Below, one piece after another: positions 35,631 through 39,049 of a stretch of 39,049 nt of DNA. Under the pieces are notes generated by a model. That model was not told the origin of the DNA and searched no databases. It saw only the letters and a list, made by a program, of their open reading frames with translations. Position numbers and translations under genes: made by a program. Source of the DNA: Cyanobium sp. N5-Cardenillas (GTDB lineage Bacteria; Cyanobacteriota; Cyanobacteriia; PCC-6307; Cyanobiaceae); assembly GCF_024345515.1 (NCBI RefSeq), contig NZ_JAGQBG010000003.1, forward strand, positions 1 through 39,049, read 5' to 3'. Within the stretch, counting starts at the first letter, position 1; every line of letters begins with the position of its first letter.

Positions 35631-38381
35631 ATGACACTCTACACAAATGACCTGCGCTGTGTCTCTTGCGATCGAGAGACTGTTCTGGCAGCTACTGATG
35701 CGGGACTTGTCTGTAGGTGCTGTGGTGCTGATTATGCCAATGTCTGGGGTGTTCCATTCATCGGGAGCTATGAAGCCGAGGATGTCCTTGGACTGATCGA
35801 GATTGCTGCCAACTCCCGTAACCGCGGCAACTTTGGCCTTTCGCCGGAAGTAGTTGAATCCTGGGAGAAGATGTTATCTGAGTATCATGACGCTTGTGAT
35901 AAGGAGGCTTACTGCAAAAGTCAAGACGACCAACATCGGCAGTGGCTGCAGCATCGGTATGGAGAATGGCTGGAAGTCAATCATCTTTCTAGCGATATTC
36001 AGCTAAAGGGCATGGATGTCTTGGATATTGGAGCGGGGTTAGGGTTTGACAGTCACCGTCTCGCCATGCGAGGTGCCAACGTCACGGCGCTGGAGTTCTC
36101 TCCTCTCCTCGCGGAGGCAGGTAAAGCACATTTCCCCCACATTAGATGGATTGGTGGTTTTTCCCATGTCCTCCCTTTTAAGTCAGGCAGTTTCGATGCA
36201 GTTTTCTGTAATGCTGCTTTGCATCACATGCGCGATATCCCAGCTGCATTATCTGAGGCTCTACGCGTCTTAAGGCCTGGGGGCTATTTGATCACGACTT
36301 GCGATTCGTTCTGTCCCAGCCACGCCAAGGAGGATGCCGAGCTATCTATATTTGATGCAGAGCCGTCTGTTCTTCTTGGTGTTAATGAGCGCGTTCCACG
36401 CTTTTCGGAATTTGTAGAGACTCTCGTTCGTCACTCAGAAGTTCTTGAAGTTCAGTTGTTCACCCATACGCTCTACAACGCACCATTCCATGGAACGCTC
36501 ACATCGTTAACACCATGGGACTTCACTAAAGATAGGACGATGCTGGAGACACGTAGTGGCTCTCTGGCGATGCGGATTCGCCTTAAATCCGCCTGGCAGG
36601 AGCAAGCTAATCGCCAGCATGGTTCCCTGCTGGCACCTCGTCAGTATGCTGATTGGCTTGCATCCGGGTCTTCTGCAGTTTCCCGCCTTGCACCTCTGAT
36701 TCCAACACACTACCTTGATCTTGCTTTCCCCGGTGAGGGTGGATCCAAGTTTGAAATGCTCAATGGCTGGCGCCTCCCCCGCCCATTTCAGTATGCACGT
36801 ACGGGGTATCGCCGTGGACGATGGTTCCTGCGCCGTCCTGCAGATGCGGATACGCTAGCGTTTGAGATTGGCCTTCCCCATGGCCTTGGTGGGGCGCCCA
36901 GTGGTTTTCAGGTCCTACTGGATGGCAAGACTATTGATGAGTTTGTTCTCGCACTTGATGCCTGGATGCCTGTCAACGTTGATGTGGCGCATATTAACCC
37001 GGGGCAGGCGTTCGCGATTGAAATAATAAAGTCTGAAGGCGACGATAGCCTTGACGGCGCTGCCTTTGTTGCTCGTGATCGCCGTTTCGTCCGAGCTTGT
37101 ACGTCTGATCCTCAGAGAACTGCTCCGACTGTCTACGCTGTGATCCCAGTATATAATCGCCTTCAATACACCCTTTCCTGTATAGCCTTTCTTCAAGCAC
37201 AGGACTATGTATCGTTGCACATCATCGTATCCGATGGCGGGTCGAATGATGGGACAGTAGATGTGGTGCGAAATGTTTTCCCAGATGTTACGGTTCTAAC
37301 CTCCAAACAGGAACTATGGTGGGCTGGCTCCATGGCAGCGGGTGTTATCCATGCTATTAGCGAGAGCACTCATGATGAAGACTGTCTTCTCATGATGAAC
37401 AATGATACCGAGATCCCGGTCAATTATGTCTCCACTCTCGTTTCGGCCTCGCAGCGCTTTAATGCAGCAGTAGGTTCACTCATCGTTGACCGTAATGACA
37501 CGACCCGTATTCTTGATGCCGGTGAGTATGTGTCTTGGCCGACTTATTCGTTCCCGGTGAAGAACTCTATCGAGCGATCAGAGCTGTTCCGCGATGACGT
37601 CGACTTTCTCCCAGGGCGTGGAACTTTAATCCCATTGTGGATGATACTTCAAGCGGGTAATGTGGATGCCATCAACTTTCCCCACTATCTCGCTGACTAC
37701 GAGTATTTCTACAGGTTGAAATCTGCGGGTTTTCGTCTTGGGGTCTGCTACGAGACCCGCTTATTGGCTTTGATTCAGGAGACAGGCATTGTTCCTGGAG
37801 CCGGAGTCACTGACTTCCGTTCAGTGCTTCGCGAACTCTTTGCCCGTGCTTCTATGGGTAACGTCATCGATCATTGGAGGTTTGTCTCAAGGCATGCTCC
37901 CACTCGATATCGAGTCCTTATCCATATCCGAATCATCTTTGGTGCATTAAAGCAGCTGCTGCTGCGGACTCAGTTGCGCCCAGCCTTCCTTCCTCTTTAC
38001 TACTGTGTTCACTTCATCAAAAATCAAATTCAGTCCTTTTATCGCCTACCCTCTAATCTTCGCGCCCATCGCATGCAGATTGTGTGCAACCCGCATCTCT
38101 TCCCCTCTCTAGTTCGGCTGCCGATATACATGATCTTTTGCCCTGGGCTTCTTCGAAGTAGAGACTTTGATCGGCTTAGGGTCTCTCCTGGTGATCTTGT
38201 GGCCAAGGGATTAGTTAAGGAGTGTTCTTTGCCAGGCTGGTATCAATTTGTAAGGATCAGCTGGGATGAACTCTCTAGTCAGCCTGTCCTGCGCGCCCTT
38301 TTTATTCGGGCCTGGAACCCCATCCTCAAACCGACCAGGCTGCTTCTCGTTTGGCGTATGCGTAACCGAACACAGCCGTAG
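35631..38381 (+). CDS. four-module protein: zinc ribbon, methyltransferase, beta-sandwich, GT2 glycosyltransferase
   Basis: The 916 residues read as: a zinc-ribbon-like start with C10, C13 and C28/C30/C31; a class I methyltransferase (motif I LDIGAGLGFD at 131-140, ALEFSP, FDAVFCNAALHHM, LRVLRPGGYLI); a beta-rich domain around 365-485 (FEIGLPHGLGGAPSGFQVLLD in part) that looks like a carbohydrate-binding sandwich; and a GT2 glycosyltransferase from about 500 to 760 (VYAVIPVYNRLQYTLSC, SDGGSNDGTVD, MMNNDTEIP, PGRGTLIP), with a hydrophobic/basic tail to 916. The GT part most resembles rhamnosyltransferases. ATG at 35631, five bases after the previous stop. A single enzyme that both transfers and methylates a sugar is my inference. 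Strands and helices in the middle are not certain. Confidence 0.82.
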   Translation: MTLYTNDLRCVSCDRETVLAATDAGLVCRCCGADYANVWGVPFIGSYEAEDVLGLIEIAANSRNRGNFGLSPEVVESWEKMLSEYHDACDKEAYCKSQDDQHRQWLQHRYGEWLEVNHLSSDIQLKGMDVLDIGAGLGFDSHRLAMRGANVTALEFSPLLAEAGKAHFPHIRWIGGFSHVLPFKSGSFDAVFCNAALHHMRDIPAALSEALRVLRPGGYLITTCDSFCPSHAKEDAELSIFDAEPSVLLGVNERVPRFSEFVETLVRHSEVLEVQLFTHTLYNAPFHGTLTSLTPWDFTKDRTMLETRSGSLAMRIRLKSAWQEQANRQHGSLLAPRQYADWLASGSSAVSRLAPLIPTHYLDLAFPGEGGSKFEMLNGWRLPRPFQYARTGYRRGRWFLRRPADADTLAFEIGLPHGLGGAPSGFQVLLDGKTIDEFVLALDAWMPVNVDVAHINPGQAFAIEIIKSEGDDSLDGAAFVARDRRFVRACTSDPQRTAPTVYAVIPVYNRLQYTLSCIAFLQAQDYVSLHIIVSDGGSNDGTVDVVRNVFPDVTVLTSKQELWWAGSMAAGVIHAISESTHDEDCLLMMNNDTEIPVNYVSTLVSASQRFNAAVGSLIVDRNDTTRILDAGEYVSWPTYSFPVKNSIERSELFRDDVDFLPGRGTLIPLWMILQAGNVDAINFPHYLADYEYFYRLKSAGFRLGVCYETRLLALIQETGIVPGAGVTDFRSVLRELFARASMGNVIDHWRFVSRHAPTRYRVLIHIRIIFGALKQLLLRTQLRPAFLPLYYCVHFIKNQIQSFYRLPSNLRAHRMQIVCNPHLFPSLVRLPIYMIFCPGLLRSRDFDRLRVSPGDLVAKGLVKECSLPGWYQFVRISWDELSSQPVLRALFIRAWNPILKPTRLLLVWRMRNRTQP

Positions 38382-38416
38382 TCGCTTTCCATGACCTCAA
38401 GGATCAACTACTCCGC

Positions 38417-39049
38417 ATGATGCGCCAAACGACAGACCTAACTATCGGGATAGAACTCATCAATGACAAGACGTGGATGGGCGGCACCATCTATCTTTCA
38501 AACCTGGCTCAATGTGTTTTCAAGCTTCCTCTCCAGGAGCGTCCCAAGGTTCGACTTCTTGGTGATCCGGAGATGGTGAGTGCTGTCCAAAAGGCTATCG
38601 CGCTGCAGCCAGGCAGGATTCCTCAAGAACTGTCTGCATTCCCTCATAGGCGTCTGCGTGATATCTCTTTCATGGGCCTGATCCCTGGTTTGCTTACGCG
38701 TCTCTTCCGACGATCTATCGAACCTGTAGATATCCTTTACCCTGGTTTCGGCTTGACTATTCCCGGGGCCAAAACAATAAGATGGATTCCCGACTTCCAG
38801 CATCGATATCTTCCGAATCTCTTCTCTGCAGATGAGATTCATGCTCGCGATGAATCCATAGGTAAAGTGGCTTCAGGGCAAGGCATTGTTATTCTCAGCA
38901 GCCAGGTGGCTCTTGATGACTTTCGACGCTTCTTCCCTGATTCAGTTGCAACTCCTCGTGTTTGGTCCTTCCATTCACTAATCAACTTGTCCCAAGGAGT
39001 TCCAGCCGATGAGTCTTCTTTCACTCTTGAGCTGCCCTCAAAGTATCTC
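38417..39049 (+). CDS. glycosyltransferase, GT4-like N-terminal domain, 3' end beyond window
   Basis: The reading frame from ATG 38417 stays open to the window edge, 211 residues. It begins MMRQTTDLTIGIELINDKTW with MGGTIYLSNLAQ, the glycine-rich N-terminal loop of GT-B fold glycosyltransferases, followed later by DILYPGFGLTIPGAKTIRWIPDFQHRYLP, where IPDFQH..LP is the usual motif of GT4 family members. The catalytic C-terminal domain with the EX7E motif lies outside. ATG at 38420 is an equally good start. It follows the four-module gene by 35 bases on the same strand. Confidence 0.78.
   Translation, partial: MMRQTTDLTIGIELINDKTWMGGTIYLSNLAQCVFKLPLQERPKVRLLGDPEMVSAVQKAIALQPGRIPQELSAFPHRRLRDISFMGLIPGLLTRLFRRSIEPVDILYPGFGLTIPGAKTIRWIPDFQHRYLPNLFSADEIHARDESIGKVASGQGIVILSSQVALDDFRRFFPDSVATPRVWSFHSLINLSQGVPADESSFTLELPSKYL

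Noticed and set aside
1-39049. Search for CRISPR arrays, tRNA/rRNA genes, transposases or phage genes.
   Set aside because: None was recognised by eye; the holin-like protein at 11453-11875 belongs to a chromosomal membrane-protein family and does not indicate a prophage.

Overview
The window looks like the chromosome of a high-GC unicellular picocyanobacterium of the Synechococcus/Cyanobium type. The support is a complete psbZ (photosystem II), the plastid/cyanobacterial gene ycf23, an aspartate kinase with four ACT repeats, an RNase J, a tig-clpP-clpX cluster, and a MutS with the long low-complexity N-terminus I associate with this clade. Five exact HIP1 octamers (GCGATCGC) are present, which agrees with this but is weak evidence. 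No tRNA, rRNA, CRISPR array or insertion sequence was recognised. No gene-free stretch exceeds 300 bases; the longest is the 237 bases after psbZ.

Positions 1-26950 are GC-rich, tightly packed core genome. From the left: a partial LRAT-domain protein; the protein-quality cluster tig-clpP-clpX (minus strand); diverging from it asd-dapA-rnj (diaminopimelate/lysine synthesis, then RNase J); a small conserved unknown gene overlapping tilS (minus); ycf23, a holin-like membrane protein and uvrB (plus); mscL; and a minus-strand run read in the order Phd-PIN fusion, holA, lysC, a beta-lactamase-fold/pseudo-receiver/GAF protein, and a lipoprotein sugar dehydrogenase. cobH and mutS converge with a 25-base overlap. 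Then come ribH-rfbA-rfbC, joined by ATGA overlaps, and psbZ.

Positions 27188-39049 are a different kind of DNA. Base composition drops sharply (a sample line in rfbA has 41/60 G+C, one in the ABC permease 21/60), rare codons such as ATA, TTA and AGA appear, and ten or eleven genes run on one strand with overlaps or gaps of a few bases. The content is that of an ABC-transporter-dependent surface polysaccharide (O-antigen-like) locus: glycosyltransferases, an acetyltransferase, Wzm/Wzt export proteins with a C-terminal glycan-binding domain on Wzt, a radical SAM protein, four methyltransferase modules, an FkbM-like protein and a 916-residue methyltransferase-glycosyltransferase fusion. The last gene runs off the window. 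rfbA and rfbC lie just outside this island in core-like DNA and would supply part of the dTDP-rhamnose pathway.

The most notable observations are: (1) a single gene fusing a Phd/YefM-type antitoxin to a PIN toxin domain, with a perfect double TGTACA operator just upstream, translationally coupled to holA; (2) a decayed 3' fragment of psbZ left in front of ribH, two kilobases from an intact psbZ; (3) the four-module protein at 35631-38381; (4) the methyltransferase-rich island with an embedded radical SAM enzyme; and (5) the beta-lactamase/pseudo-receiver/GAF fusion.
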